Under the pieces are notes generated by a model, which made no database searches, was not told the DNA's origin, and worked only from the letters and a program-made list of their open reading frames with translations. Source: Tropicibacter sp. Alg240-R139 (GTDB lineage: Bacteria; Pseudomonadota; Alphaproteobacteria; Rhodobacterales; Rhodobacteraceae). Taken from it: a stretch of 64,000 nucleotides of DNA. This document shows, piece by piece, positions 42,349-50,729 of the stretch (positions are counted from its first letter, which is position 1; each line of letters opens with the position of its first letter). The position numbers and the translations under genes were made by a program. The stretch lies in contig NZ_UNRA01000007.1 of assembly GCF_900537075.1 (NCBI RefSeq), forward strand, positions 99,827-163,826, in the 5' to 3' direction.

Positions 42349-43143
42349 ATGACAATTCAAGACCAATGGTTCGACGGCGCGATCCTGCGTCTGGCAGATC
42401 CTCAGAACCAGCGCGTGTGGTCGATCATCGTTTCCCTTTTTGGTGATCTCGCGCAAGGCCCCGACGACCGGATCAGCGGTGCCGCTTTGACCCGTATCAT
42501 TCAGCCGATGCATGTCAAACCCGAAGCCATCCGTGTGGCGCTGCACCGGTTGCGCAAGGATGGTTGGGTGGACAGCGCCCGATCAGGTCGCTCAAGCGTG
42601 CACCATCTGACCGAATTTGGCAGGGCGCAATCTGCGGCTGTCACACCGCGGATCTATGATCGAGACCCAGATATTCCCCACGATTGGCATCTGCTGATGT
42701 CTGAAGGCAGCGGATCGCTGGACGATCTTCTACTGACCGAAAACTACATCAGTATCGGACGCAACGCAGCCCTTGGATCAGGCGCAATTCCACCGAATTG
42801 CGATGACATGGTGGTGTTCAATGTCACGGCCCGCAATGTACCGAGTTGGCTGAAATCGCGCCTTTGCCCACCCGATTTGATCAAAGCTTGCGGCTCTCTT
42901 GCCGATGCAGTGAAAGATGTACCAAGCTCCAGGCCTGCCGAATTGAACCTGACTGCCGCGCAAGTCGCGACCCTTCGTACGCTCATTGTCCACCGATGGC
43001 GTCGCGTGGCTTTGCGCAACCCGGACCTGCCGCCGATGTTCTTCCCGGATGACTGGCGCGGACAGGATTGCCGTGCCTCGGTCTTTGCGCTGCTGGATAC
43101 TCTGCCAAAACCGGACCTGAACGCATTGAACGCCCCTGTTTGA
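42349..43143 (+). CDS. PaaX-family transcriptional regulator
   Basis: Protein of 264 residues with the PaaX layout: N-terminal winged helix (VWSIIVSLFGDLAQGPDDRISG ... VKPEAIRVALHRLRKDGWVDSARSGRSSVHHLTEFG), central domain, and C-terminal segment LRTLIVHRWRRVALRNPDLPPMFFPDDWRGQDC. PaaX represses paa genes in enterobacteria, with phenylacetyl-CoA as ligand. Here it accompanies the TetR-type PaaR, so either control is double or this member serves another aromatic acid. It lies 88 bases after the WYL regulator gene. Confidence 0.85.
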   Translation: MTIQDQWFDGAILRLADPQNQRVWSIIVSLFGDLAQGPDDRISGAALTRIIQPMHVKPEAIRVALHRLRKDGWVDSARSGRSSVHHLTEFGRAQSAAVTPRIYDRDPDIPHDWHLLMSEGSGSLDDLLLTENYISIGRNAALGSGAIPPNCDDMVVFNVTARNVPSWLKSRLCPPDLIKACGSLADAVKDVPSSRPAELNLTAAQVATLRTLIVHRWRRVALRNPDLPPMFFPDDWRGQDCRASVFALLDTLPKPDLNALNAPV

Positions 43144-43253
43144 TCCTTGCGCGATCTGCAACGCAGGCCCGAAATTCTGTCACAACACAAACCTGGGGCT
43201 TGCACTAGCGCGACCCCTGTCCGAAAGATGACGCACGCCAGGAGCTTGACCCG

Positions 43254-44231
43254 ATGTCCCTACTTGCTGCGATCTTTCTTTGCATACTGATCCTTTTGGT
43301 CGGACTGCCAGTCATTTTCTACCTCTGGACCCAAAGGTTGGCCCGCCTGGGCGAGGAATTGGTGCCCCAAACCGGAGAGATCATACCCGTACGGGGCGGC
43401 AGCATTCACTATGTCGAGATGGGCAATCCCCGCAAACAGACGCTGGTCATGATCCATGGGCTGTCGGGGCAACTACAGCATTTCACCTATGCCCTGGCGC
43501 AGGACCTGGCGCAGGATCACCATATCATCGCACTGGATCGTCCTGGTTGCGGATACTCGACACGCGATAATGACGCACTGGCCGAGCTGCCGGAACAGGC
43601 GCGCATGATTGGTGAATTTCTCGACAAGAAGGGGATCAAGGATCCGGTTCTGGTCGGCCATTCATTGGGTGGCGCCATTTCTTTGGCCATCGCATTGCAG
43701 CGTCCGCGTGAGGTCGCCGCTCTGGCTCTGATCTGCCCATTAACGCATCCGATGGACAGCGCGGCACCTGCGTTCAAACCGCTGGAAATCCGTTCACCCC
43801 GTGTGCGTCGCTGGATCGGCAACACGCTGGCGGTGCCTGTGGGCAAACGCAACGCAGCCGAAACCCTACAGATAGTATTTGCACCTGAAAGCTGCCCCGA
43901 GGATTTTCTGGACAAGGCCGGGGGTGCTCTAGGACTGCGCCCGCAGGCTTTTGTCACCGCCTCGGCCGATCTGGTCTGGGCCGAGCAGTCCATTCGTGAC
44001 CAAGCCAGCCAGTACCCGCATCTGCGAACGCCGGGTGGCATATTGTTTGGAGCCGAAGACCCGATCGTTGCAGCCGAAGGGCACGGTCAAACCATGATCA
44101 AATACGGGCTGAGCTATCAGGTACTCGAAGGGCGAGGTCACATGATCCCGATCACCGATCCTGACGCTTGTTCGGAGTTCATTCGTGGCATTTCAGTCAC
44201 GGCGCGCATTCCAGCAACTTTGGTGAAGTGA
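43254..44231 (+). CDS. Membrane-anchored alpha/beta hydrolase
   Basis: Hydrolase of 325 residues. An N-terminal hydrophobic span (LLAAIFLCILILLVGLPVIFYLW) anchors it. The catalytic Ser is in the nucleophile elbow GHSLGGA, the oxyanion region follows MIHGLSGQ, the acid is likely Asp in FGAEDPIVA, and the His lies in GRGHMIPITDPD. Esterase, lipase or C-C hydrolase activity is possible; the substrate is unknown. It converges on the next gene with abutting stop codons that together read TGATCA. Confidence 0.8.
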   Translation: MSLLAAIFLCILILLVGLPVIFYLWTQRLARLGEELVPQTGEIIPVRGGSIHYVEMGNPRKQTLVMIHGLSGQLQHFTYALAQDLAQDHHIIALDRPGCGYSTRDNDALAELPEQARMIGEFLDKKGIKDPVLVGHSLGGAISLAIALQRPREVAALALICPLTHPMDSAAPAFKPLEIRSPRVRRWIGNTLAVPVGKRNAAETLQIVFAPESCPEDFLDKAGGALGLRPQAFVTASADLVWAEQSIRDQASQYPHLRTPGGILFGAEDPIVAAEGHGQTMIKYGLSYQVLEGRGHMIPITDPDACSEFIRGISVTARIPATLVK

Positions 44232-44813
44232 TCAATACGGGTTTTTCGGCCCACGATCAGATGACAGGCTATCTTGCCGCCGCTCCACCAAAATCTCGAT
44301 CGCGTCGGCCAGGTGAACGCGACCGATGTTGTGGTCGCCGCGTGCCACCCGCTGGCGGTGCGCCTCGATCAGGACGTCCGCGTGACTGCAACCAAATGGC
44401 GGTTCGAACACATAGCTCGCCAGCTCGATCAGCAGGCCCATGGGTTCGGTGAAGTAAATTGAGTTCATGAAACCGCGGTCCTTGACCCCTGAATGGGCAA
44501 TCCCGCGTTCATCCAAGCGCTGGACGGCCTGCTCAAACGTCGCTTGGCTCAACGAAAACGCAAGATGATGCACACACCCCGGATCGGTCGGTGTGCGGTC
44601 ATGCACAGGTTGGCGCGTCTCATTGGTAAAGACCGTGATCAACCGCCCGTCACCTGGATCAAAATACAGGTGCCCCTCGTCAGGATTGTCCAGGTTGGGT
44701 TGATCAAAGACAAAGGGCATGCCCAGCACGCCCTCCCAAAAGTCGAGCGAAATCTGACGGCCTGCGCCAGTCAATGTGATGTGATGAACACCCTGAACCT
44801 GTAGTTTCCGCAT
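44232..44813 (-). CDS. VOC-superfamily ring-cleavage dioxygenase/glyoxalase-like protein
   Basis: Vicinal-oxygen-chelate protein of 193 residues with two beta-alpha-beta-beta-beta modules. Metal ligands appear as His in GVHHITLTG, His in CVHHLAFSL and Glu in GLLIELASYVF. Such proteins cleave catechols or hydroquinones, or act on thiol adducts. The start at 44813 follows GGAGGGG; a frame further upstream would run into the palindrome at 44827-44854 and is rejected. That palindrome lies on its promoter and points to regulation by a dimeric repressor. Confidence 0.8.
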   Translation of the reverse strand: MRKLQVQGVHHITLTGAGRQISLDFWEGVLGMPFVFDQPNLDNPDEGHLYFDPGDGRLITVFTNETRQPVHDRTPTDPGCVHHLAFSLSQATFEQAVQRLDERGIAHSGVKDRGFMNSIYFTEPMGLLIELASYVFEPPFGCSHADVLIEAHRQRVARGDHNIGRVHLADAIEILVERRQDSLSSDRGPKNPY

Positions 44814-44826
44814 CGTCCCCTCCGTA

Positions 44827-44854
44827 TGCGATACCTTTATACAAAGGTATCGCA
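44827..44854 (-). promoter_or_regulatory. 28-bp near-perfect palindrome on the VOC gene promoter
   Basis: TGCGATACCTTT (44827-44838) and AAAGGTATCGCA (44843-44854) are exact reverse complements with a 4-base spacer. On the minus strand the centre reads TTTGTATAAAGG, giving a TATAAA-like -10 element inside the palindrome. A dimeric TetR/MarR/HxlR-type repressor would block it. No regulator gene is adjacent, so it must be encoded elsewhere or be one of the nearby regulators. Confidence 0.75.
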
Positions 44855-44887
44855 TTTGAAGAGCTGAGAAAATTCAATCGAAGACGC

Positions 44888-45595
44888 TTATTCTGCCAGA
44901 GGGTCCCACGGCGTCCGCCCAACCATCACATCTGCCTCTGCCGTTAGATCATTCATCGCAGTTTCCAGCGACAGACGTAGCTCTTCGGTCTGTTCATCGG
45001 TCGCTTTGCGGGGCACCTCGTGCGGCCATTCCTTACACAGAAATACACCCTCGTTTCCCCAAATACGCGGCAACAGCATGCGATCCCAACTGTTCGCCTC
45101 ACGCCCGTGCTTGACCGAAAATGTCATGCAAAAAACGCGTGTGCCCGTCGTGCGCGCCCAGATCAACGGCACGGTCGACAGCACCCGTTCCGGCCCGCGC
45201 GGGCCGTCTGCGGCGATTCCGATGGAAACCCCTTGCCGGGTCATCCCCAACACCTCGCGCGACAAAGCAACGTGGCGCTTGTGGCTGGACATGGCAATCG
45301 TATCCATCCCCAAAAGATGCTGCACCCGCCCCACCATGCTGCCCGCTCGCGCAGCCGAGGTGATCGTGCAGATGCGCCCCTTGTCCAGCGGATATAGGAA
45401 CGGCGACATGACCAGACGTTGATGCCACAGCACGACAACAACCGGTTCACCGGCCTCGGCCAAACGGTCGACTTCTTCAAACCCTATCCGTTGCCATTTG
45501 GTGTTACGATACACCTTGCGAGCATAGCCCGCGATGCGCCGCGCCACCCAGTTGAGTACGGCCTCGCTGTCTGCGATTTTCTTGCGCAGGCTCAC
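44888..45595 (-). CDS. DUF374/lysophospholipid acyltransferase-like protein
   Basis: Protein of 235 residues. VVVVLWHQRLVMSPFLYP contains the HxxxxD-like acyltransferase His region, and IGIAADGPRGPERV is the conserved DUF374 segment. The group is related to lipid A and phospholipid acyltransferases and probably acts at the inner membrane. No lpx or msb genes are adjacent. It is separated from tRNA-Trp by about 145 bases with nothing recognised. Confidence 0.8.
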   Translation of the reverse strand: MSLRKKIADSEAVLNWVARRIAGYARKVYRNTKWQRIGFEEVDRLAEAGEPVVVVLWHQRLVMSPFLYPLDKGRICTITSAARAGSMVGRVQHLLGMDTIAMSSHKRHVALSREVLGMTRQGVSIGIAADGPRGPERVLSTVPLIWARTTGTRVFCMTFSVKHGREANSWDRMLLPRIWGNEGVFLCKEWPHEVPRKATDEQTEELRLSLETAMNDLTAEADVMVGRTPWDPLAE

Positions 45596-45740
45596 CTTGG
45601 ATCCTCCGGTTAGGTTTCTATCGTGATACTCAAACCACCCATCGGTGCAACTCGTTTCTGGTCCGTATGCAGTTTAGACGGTGAATTGAAAAAAGCCTCT
45701 TGAGTCCCGCGCGCGGCTGGCATATCTCCATCGCCACGAT

Positions 45741-45816
45741 AGGGGTATAGCTCAGTTGGTAGAGCGACGGTCTCCAAAACCGTAGGTCCCGGGTTCGAGC
45801 CCTGGTGCCCCTGCCA
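45741..45816 (+). tRNA. tRNA-Trp (anticodon CCA)
   Basis: 76 bases fold as a standard tRNA. The acceptor stem is AGGGGTA with TGCCCCT, the D-arm is GCTCAGTTGGTAGAGC, the anticodon loop CTCCAAA carries CCA, and the T-arm is GGGTTCGAGCCC with one G-T pair in its extension. The 3' CCA is encoded. It is a single gene; the following 180 bases up to soxG hold no integrase or att-like duplication that I can see. Confidence 0.96.
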
Positions 45817-45963
45817 TTTCCAAGACATCATGATCTGAACCACCGTCAAGGGCGTTTCTTTGCGTGTTTTGCCTCTTTTCGGGCGAAACCAACGCCCATT
45901 CCTGGACCTATATTGGAACTAACCCGCTCACAAATGCCTTGCTGCATACCGACGATTAATCAT

Positions 45964-45979
45964 ATTCTAATGTGAGAAT
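45964..45979 (+). promoter_or_regulatory. Candidate SoxR box upstream of soxG
   Basis: ATTC (45964-45967), eight bases and GAAT (45976-45979) form an inverted repeat, extended by T/A to ATTCT and AGAAT. It starts 33 bases before the soxG ATG. The same ATTC-N8-GAAT form is found between soxW and soxX, so the soxGH branch may belong to the same ArsR-type SoxR regulon. Confidence 0.5.
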
Positions 45980-45996
45980 TAGTTGGGAATCACCGA

Positions 45997-46908
45997 ATGC
46001 ATTTTACCAGAAGACGATTGCTTGGAGCTGGTGCTGGATTGACTGCAATGGGCCTTGCCCCCGCCCGCGTTTGGGCTGAACTTGCGCTTGGCAACGCCAA
46101 GGTGTCCACGGTCAGTGACGGGTCGCTATTGCTGCCCGGTGATTTCATCTTTCAACACATGCCCGAGGTAGAGCTAGCCAAGGTACTGCAAGAAGCCGGC
46201 GTGCCGCGCGACCGGCTGGCACCTGAATGCAACGTGACCCTCTATCAAGGGGGTGGGAACACGGTGCTGTTCGACGTGGGGTCTGGCCCAGATTTCATGC
46301 CGACCGCGGGCAATGTCACCGAAAGCCTCGACGCGATTGGCGTTGCGCCTGATGACATCACGCATGTGGTCTTTACCCACGCCCATCCTGATCACATCTG
46401 GGGGCTGCTGGATGACTTTGACGACCCGGTATTCGCCAACGCCACCTATATGATTGGCAGCGATGAGTGGGACTATTGGTGGAACCCCAACACCGTCGAC
46501 ACCATAGGCGAGGCGCGCGCGGCCTTTGCCGTAGGCGCCAAACGACGGTTGGAAGCTATCGAAGATCAGATCGAGCGTTTTGACGACGGTCAGGAGATTT
46601 TTCCAGGAATCGCTGCCGTAGCCTCATATGGGCATACGCCGGGGCACATGAGCTTTGAGATCCGCAGCGGCAGCACCTCCGCCCTGATTGCTGGCGACGC
46701 CATTGGCAACCACCACGTCGCCTTTCACAAGCCAGGCTGGCTGAGCGCATCGGATCAGGACCCAGCTCTGGCCGCTAAGACCCGCGCTCAGTTGTGCGAT
46801 CGACTTGTCACGGACGACATGACCCTGATCGGCTTTCATCTGCCGAACGGAGGCATCGGGCGCACCGAGAAGGCATCAGACAGTTACCGTTTCATTCAGG
46901 ACATTTGA
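45997..46908 (+). CDS. soxG: Periplasmic metallo-beta-lactamase-fold protein SoxG
   Basis: Metallohydrolase of 303 residues. It has a twin-arginine signal (TRRRLLGAGAGLTAMGLAPARVWA) and the zinc motif HAHPDHIWG, a later His in GHTPGHMSF and the bridging Asp in IAGDAIG. Length and the adjoining soxH match SoxG of Paracoccus-type clusters, where these proteins act on thiol compounds in the periplasm. Here soxG-soxH are on the strand opposite the main sox operon and stand apart from it. The start is the ATG at 45997 ahead of the twin-arginine motif. Confidence 0.8.
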   Translation: MHFTRRRLLGAGAGLTAMGLAPARVWAELALGNAKVSTVSDGSLLLPGDFIFQHMPEVELAKVLQEAGVPRDRLAPECNVTLYQGGGNTVLFDVGSGPDFMPTAGNVTESLDAIGVAPDDITHVVFTHAHPDHIWGLLDDFDDPVFANATYMIGSDEWDYWWNPNTVDTIGEARAAFAVGAKRRLEAIEDQIERFDDGQEIFPGIAAVASYGHTPGHMSFEIRSGSTSALIAGDAIGNHHVAFHKPGWLSASDQDPALAAKTRAQLCDRLVTDDMTLIGFHLPNGGIGRTEKASDSYRFIQDI

Positions 46909-46911
46909 ACG

Positions 46912-47859
46912 ATGAGAAAAATTGCCCTTTTGCTGGCTGCCAGCATCGCCGCGCCCTTGTGGGCGGACGAGGATATTGCCGATCAATACCCCGGCTCGAT
47001 GCTCTATTCCAAACCGGTCGAGGTGATCCCCGGCATCTGGTCAGCAATTGGGGCCACGGCACCCCCGACCTATGAGAATGCGGGCCACAACAACAACCTG
47101 AGCTTTGTGGTCACGGGTGACGGCGTCGTGGTCATAAACGGCGGGGCCGCGTATGGGCTGGCCAAAGCGTTGCACGACGAAATCAAAATGATCACCGATC
47201 AACCAGTCAAGATCGTGGTCAATGAAAACGGTCAGGGGCACGCCATGCTCGGCAACTCTTACTGGTCGGAACAGGGCGTGCCGATTGTGGCTCACACTGA
47301 CGCGGCCCACGAGTTCGAGGAGTATGGCGCACAGATCCTGCAAGGCATGCAGCGCTATAATCAGGACAAGGCAGAAGGGACAGTACTGGCTGGAGCGACC
47401 GAGACCTTTGACAATGAGTACATCATCGAGATGGGGGATTACCGGCTCGAAGTGCTGCACCTCGGCCCTGCACACAGCCCCGGAGACGTCTCGGTCTGGT
47501 TGCCCGAGCAGGGTCTGGTGATCGCCGGTGACATGGCGTTTCACGAGCGGATGTTGCCGATCTTTGGCGACACGATGACGGCCGAGTGGCTGGAAACCTG
47601 GGACGCCGCGTTTGAGCCGCTGAACGCCACCTATGTCATCCCCGGTCACGGCCACCCGACCAACATGGATCAGGTGCGCCGCTACACCAAAGATTACCTT
47701 GTCTATCTGCGCGCCCAAATCCGCGAGCACATCGATAATGGCGGTGAACTAGCCGATGCCTACTATGTCGATCAAACCCCCTACAAACATCTCGACACCT
47801 ACGACGAGCTGGCGACCAAGAACGCGGGCCGCGTTTATGAACAGATGGAGTTCGAATAG
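46912..47859 (+). CDS. soxH: SoxH-like metallo-beta-lactamase-fold protein with altered metal motif
   Basis: Secreted protein of 315 residues (signal RKIALLLAASIAAPLWA). The MBL fold is evident, and the later ligand positions are intact: His188 (GPAHSPGD), Asp207 (IAGDMAF) and His246 (IPGHGHP). The first motif is not HxHxDH: aligned at MLGN, the four ligands are replaced by Asn106, Gln108, His110 and Ala111 in NENGQGHAMLGN. A normal two-zinc site is therefore unlikely; a changed metal site or a binding role is possible. It follows soxG by three bases. Confidence 0.75.
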   Translation: MRKIALLLAASIAAPLWADEDIADQYPGSMLYSKPVEVIPGIWSAIGATAPPTYENAGHNNNLSFVVTGDGVVVINGGAAYGLAKALHDEIKMITDQPVKIVVNENGQGHAMLGNSYWSEQGVPIVAHTDAAHEFEEYGAQILQGMQRYNQDKAEGTVLAGATETFDNEYIIEMGDYRLEVLHLGPAHSPGDVSVWLPEQGLVIAGDMAFHERMLPIFGDTMTAEWLETWDAAFEPLNATYVIPGHGHPTNMDQVRRYTKDYLVYLRAQIREHIDNGGELADAYYVDQTPYKHLDTYDELATKNAGRVYEQMEFE

Positions 47860-47935
47860 CACCAATTGAGCCGCATCAAGGTCCTTGAGGCGGCGATGTG
47901 GCATCCGTGTCGGAACGGCAAGAGGTCGCCAAATC

Positions 47936-48997
47936 ATGCTGGAATCCCTGATCGATCAATACGGAGAAGGCTGGCTTTTGCTGACCGCTGGCGCGACCGT
48001 AGGTCTGGTCTTTGGCGCGGCCGCGTACCAGTCCCGCTTTTGCCTGCGCGCCGCTTGTGCCGAAGTAGCAGGTGGTGTTCTGGGGCCAAAGTTGGCAATC
48101 TGGCTGACCGCATTTCTTGCAGCCTTGGCTTCGGTTCAGCTTGCCATTTTGTCGGGTATACTGGATGTCGGCAACGCCCGACAGATCGCTTCGACCGGCA
48201 GCCTGTCCGGCGCGATCATCGGCGGTTTGATGTTTGGCGCGGGCATGATCCTGGCCCGAGGCTGCGCCAGCCGCCTGTTGGTTCTTTCGGCTTCTGGCAA
48301 CCTGCGCGCAATTGTGACCGGTCTGGTTCTGACGTTGACGGCACAGGCTTCACTGCGTGGTGTCCTGTCCCCGTTACGAGAAAGTTTGAGTACTCTTTGG
48401 ATCATTCCTGGCGGTCCTGACCGGGTGCTGTTTGACCCGCAGGGACCAATGTTCTTTGCCGTGGTCGCCCTTGTCACGCTTGCCTTTCTGGCCGCTCTTT
48501 GGTTTGGGCGCCAGCGCGGGTTATCGAAATTGGAACTGGCGTATGCGGCCATTGTCGGTCTAGCGGTATGCGGCGGTTGGTTGATGAGCTACGCAGTCGC
48601 CACCACCTCGTTCGAGGTTGTCGCGGTGCAGTCCGTTACCTTCACCGGCCCCTCAACCGACACGCTCATGGCGCTGATCAACGAAAGCTCGATCCCCCTG
48701 ACCTTTGGCCTTGGCTTGGTTCCCGGCGTATTTCTTGGCGCCATGGCTGTGGCCCTGATCAAGGGCGAGGCGCGCATTCAACGCTTTGAAGCGGATCTAC
48801 CAATGGAACGCTATCTGATTGGCGGGGTTCTGATGGGGTTTGGCAGCATGTTGGCCGGTGGCTGCGCGGTTGGCGCCGGCATGACAGGCGGCGCAATATT
48901 CGCGCTGACCGCCTGGATTGCCGTGTTTTCCATGTGGGTTGGCGCGGTTGCCACCCATACCGCGTTGAACGTCGTGGCCAGACGCCGAAGCGCCTGA
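47936..48997 (+). CDS. YeeE/YedE-family sulfur-compound transporter
   Basis: Membrane protein of 353 residues with about nine to ten spans. The family Cys residues appear in YQSRFCLRAACAE, ILARGCASRLL and LAGGCAVGAGMTGG; in the known thiosulfate transporter these relay the anion through the membrane. A second member (soxT) is at 61555-62610. GAGG precedes the ATG at 47936. Its stop abuts the stop of convergent hemA with no bases between. Confidence 0.85.
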   Translation: MLESLIDQYGEGWLLLTAGATVGLVFGAAAYQSRFCLRAACAEVAGGVLGPKLAIWLTAFLAALASVQLAILSGILDVGNARQIASTGSLSGAIIGGLMFGAGMILARGCASRLLVLSASGNLRAIVTGLVLTLTAQASLRGVLSPLRESLSTLWIIPGGPDRVLFDPQGPMFFAVVALVTLAFLAALWFGRQRGLSKLELAYAAIVGLAVCGGWLMSYAVATTSFEVVAVQSVTFTGPSTDTLMALINESSIPLTFGLGLVPGVFLGAMAVALIKGEARIQRFEADLPMERYLIGGVLMGFGSMLAGGCAVGAGMTGGAIFALTAWIAVFSMWVGAVATHTALNVVARRRSA

Positions 48998-50215
48998 CTA
49001 CTGCGCGGCCAGTGGCCGGCGAGCCAGTTCGCACTGCGCCCACAGCGCCTCAAGCGCGTCGATCAACGCGTCAATGTCCGCATCCGAATGCACCGGTGAC
49101 GGCGTGATCCGCAACCGCTCTGTCCCTTTCGGCACCGTCGGATAATTGATCGGCTGAATATAGATCCCATACTCTCGAAGCAGGATGTCCGAGATGTATT
49201 TGCACTTCACTGGATCGCCCACCATCACTGGGATGATGTGGCTGGGGTTGTCCAAATGCGGCAGTCCAATGTCATCCAACCGTCGACGCACCCGCGCCAC
49301 ACGGGTTTGATGTTCCTGCCGCTCCACGCCACTGTGTTTGAGATGCCGGACCGAAGCCGCAGCACCCGCCGCTATGGCAGGCGGCAACGCAGTGGTAAAG
49401 ATAAAGCCAGACGCAAAGGACCGCACAAAGTCGCACAATTCGGCTGAGGCGGCGATATAGCCGCCCACGACACCAAATGCCTTGCCCAAGGTGCCTTCGA
49501 TCACCGTCAAGCGGTGTGCCAGCCCCTCACGCTCGGCGATTCCACCGCCGCGTGGACCATAAAGGCCGACGGCGTGGACTTCGTCCAGATAAGTCATTGC
49601 GCCATAACGCTCCGCCAGATTGCAAATTTCCGCGATGGGGGCGATGTCACCATCCATGGAATAGACGCTTTCAAAGGCAATAAGCTTGGGTTGGTTGGCA
49701 GGTAAGTCCGCCAGCTTTGCCTCAAGGTCAGCCACGTCGTTGTGTTTCCAGATCATCTTTTGCGCGCGACTGTGGCGGATTCCTTCGATCATAGAGGCGT
49801 GGTTTTTTTCGTCTGATAGCACCACACACCCCGGTATGTGCGCTGCCAATGTGCCCAGCGTAGCCCAATTCGACACGTAGCCTGAAGTAAAGAGCAACGC
49901 GGCTTCTTTACCGTGCAGATCCGCCAGTTCCGCCTCAAGCGTGACATGGTCGTGCGTGGTGCCGGAAATGTTGCGCGTCCCGCCGGCCCCGGCGCCGCTA
50001 CGGTCGATGGCGCTGTGCATTGCCTCAACCACCTTGGGGTGTTGGCCCATCCCCAGGTAATCGTTCGAGCACCACACCGTCACGTCACGATCCAGGTCGT
50101 AGCAAATCGCACGGGGAAAGGCCCCCCGCTGCCGTTCCAGATCGGCAAACTGGCGATAGTTTCCCTCATCCTTCAGCTGATCCAGCTCGGCCCTGAAAAA
50201 CGCGTCAAAGTCCAT
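48998..50215 (-). CDS. hemA: 5-aminolevulinate synthase
   Basis: Condenses glycine and succinyl-CoA in the first step of alphaproteobacterial heme synthesis; 405 residues. [47 protein letters not shown] and the PLP-Lys in [18 protein letters not shown] are all present. The ATG at 50215 overlaps the stop of the DUF302 gene as TGATG. Lying at the end of the sox operon, it may raise heme supply for the several c-type cytochromes made there. Confidence 0.95.
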   Translation of the reverse strand: MDFDAFFRAELDQLKDEGNYRQFADLERQRGAFPRAICYDLDRDVTVWCSNDYLGMGQHPKVVEAMHSAIDRSGAGAGGTRNISGTTHDHVTLEAELADLHGKEAALLFTSGYVSNWATLGTLAAHIPGCVVLSDEKNHASMIEGIRHSRAQKMIWKHNDVADLEAKLADLPANQPKLIAFESVYSMDGDIAPIAEICNLAERYGAMTYLDEVHAVGLYGPRGGGIAEREGLAHRLTVIEGTLGKAFGVVGGYIAASAELCDFVRSFASGFIFTTALPPAIAAGAAASVRHLKHSGVERQEHQTRVARVRRRLDDIGLPHLDNPSHIIPVMVGDPVKCKYISDILLREYGIYIQPINYPTVPKGTERLRITPSPVHSDADIDALIDALEALWAQCELARRPLAAQ

Positions 50216-50643
50216 CACTGATCCGTCGCCTCGGCCACGATTTTAGCAAGCAAACTTTCGACTTTTTGCATCTGCCCTTCGGGATAGGGGCGATAGCCGA
50301 TCGTCACCGCACCCTCTTGATCTGACACGAAAATGCCATAGGGGCAGTGCATGATATTCATCGGGTCAGCTTCCATCATCTCGCGCGACAGGACTGCCGA
50401 GCAGAAAAGGAAAACATCCGCCGCCGCAAAGATTTGCGTATCGCTGCCCACATCTGCGCCGGTGCGGTTCAACATCTCGCCAACGTGGCTGACATAATCA
50501 ATCACCAGCCCCTCGCCGACGATGGCGCTTTCGACCGCAAATGTCGCGTCCTCGAACGACCCATCAAACGGGACTGTGACCGGCCCCTCGGCCCAAGCCG
50601 AAGATGCCAACCCCAAAGACAGTGCAAAACTCAACGCTTTCAT
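50215..50643 (-). CDS. Secreted DUF302-domain protein
   Basis: Protein of 142 residues with a signal peptide ([18 protein letters not shown]) and a DUF302 domain: [29 protein letters not shown] and the middle [29 protein letters not shown]302 proteins bind small ligands and are often next to sulfur or redox genes, but no activity is established that I know of. GAGGAGAG lies before the ATG at 50643. It is 86 bases after soxF and is translationally coupled to hemA. Confidence 0.8.
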   Translation of the reverse strand: MKALSFALSLGLASSAWAEGPVTVPFDGSFEDATFAVESAIVGEGLVIDYVSHVGEMLNRTGADVGSDTQIFAAADVFLFCSAVLSREMMEADPMNIMHCPYGIFVSDQEGAVTIGYRPYPEGQMQKVESLLAKIVAEATDQ

Positions 50644-50729
50644 GTTCTCTCCTCCTCTTCCGTCGCCGTATGATGGCATCCCTACCCGCCCCGGTCCTTG
50701 AGCCATGTCAGGCACACGGGCGCGAAAGG

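Noticed and set aside
45817..45996. Genomic-island attachment site after tRNA-Trp
   Set aside because: No integrase gene and no duplicate of the tRNA 3' end was seen in the window.
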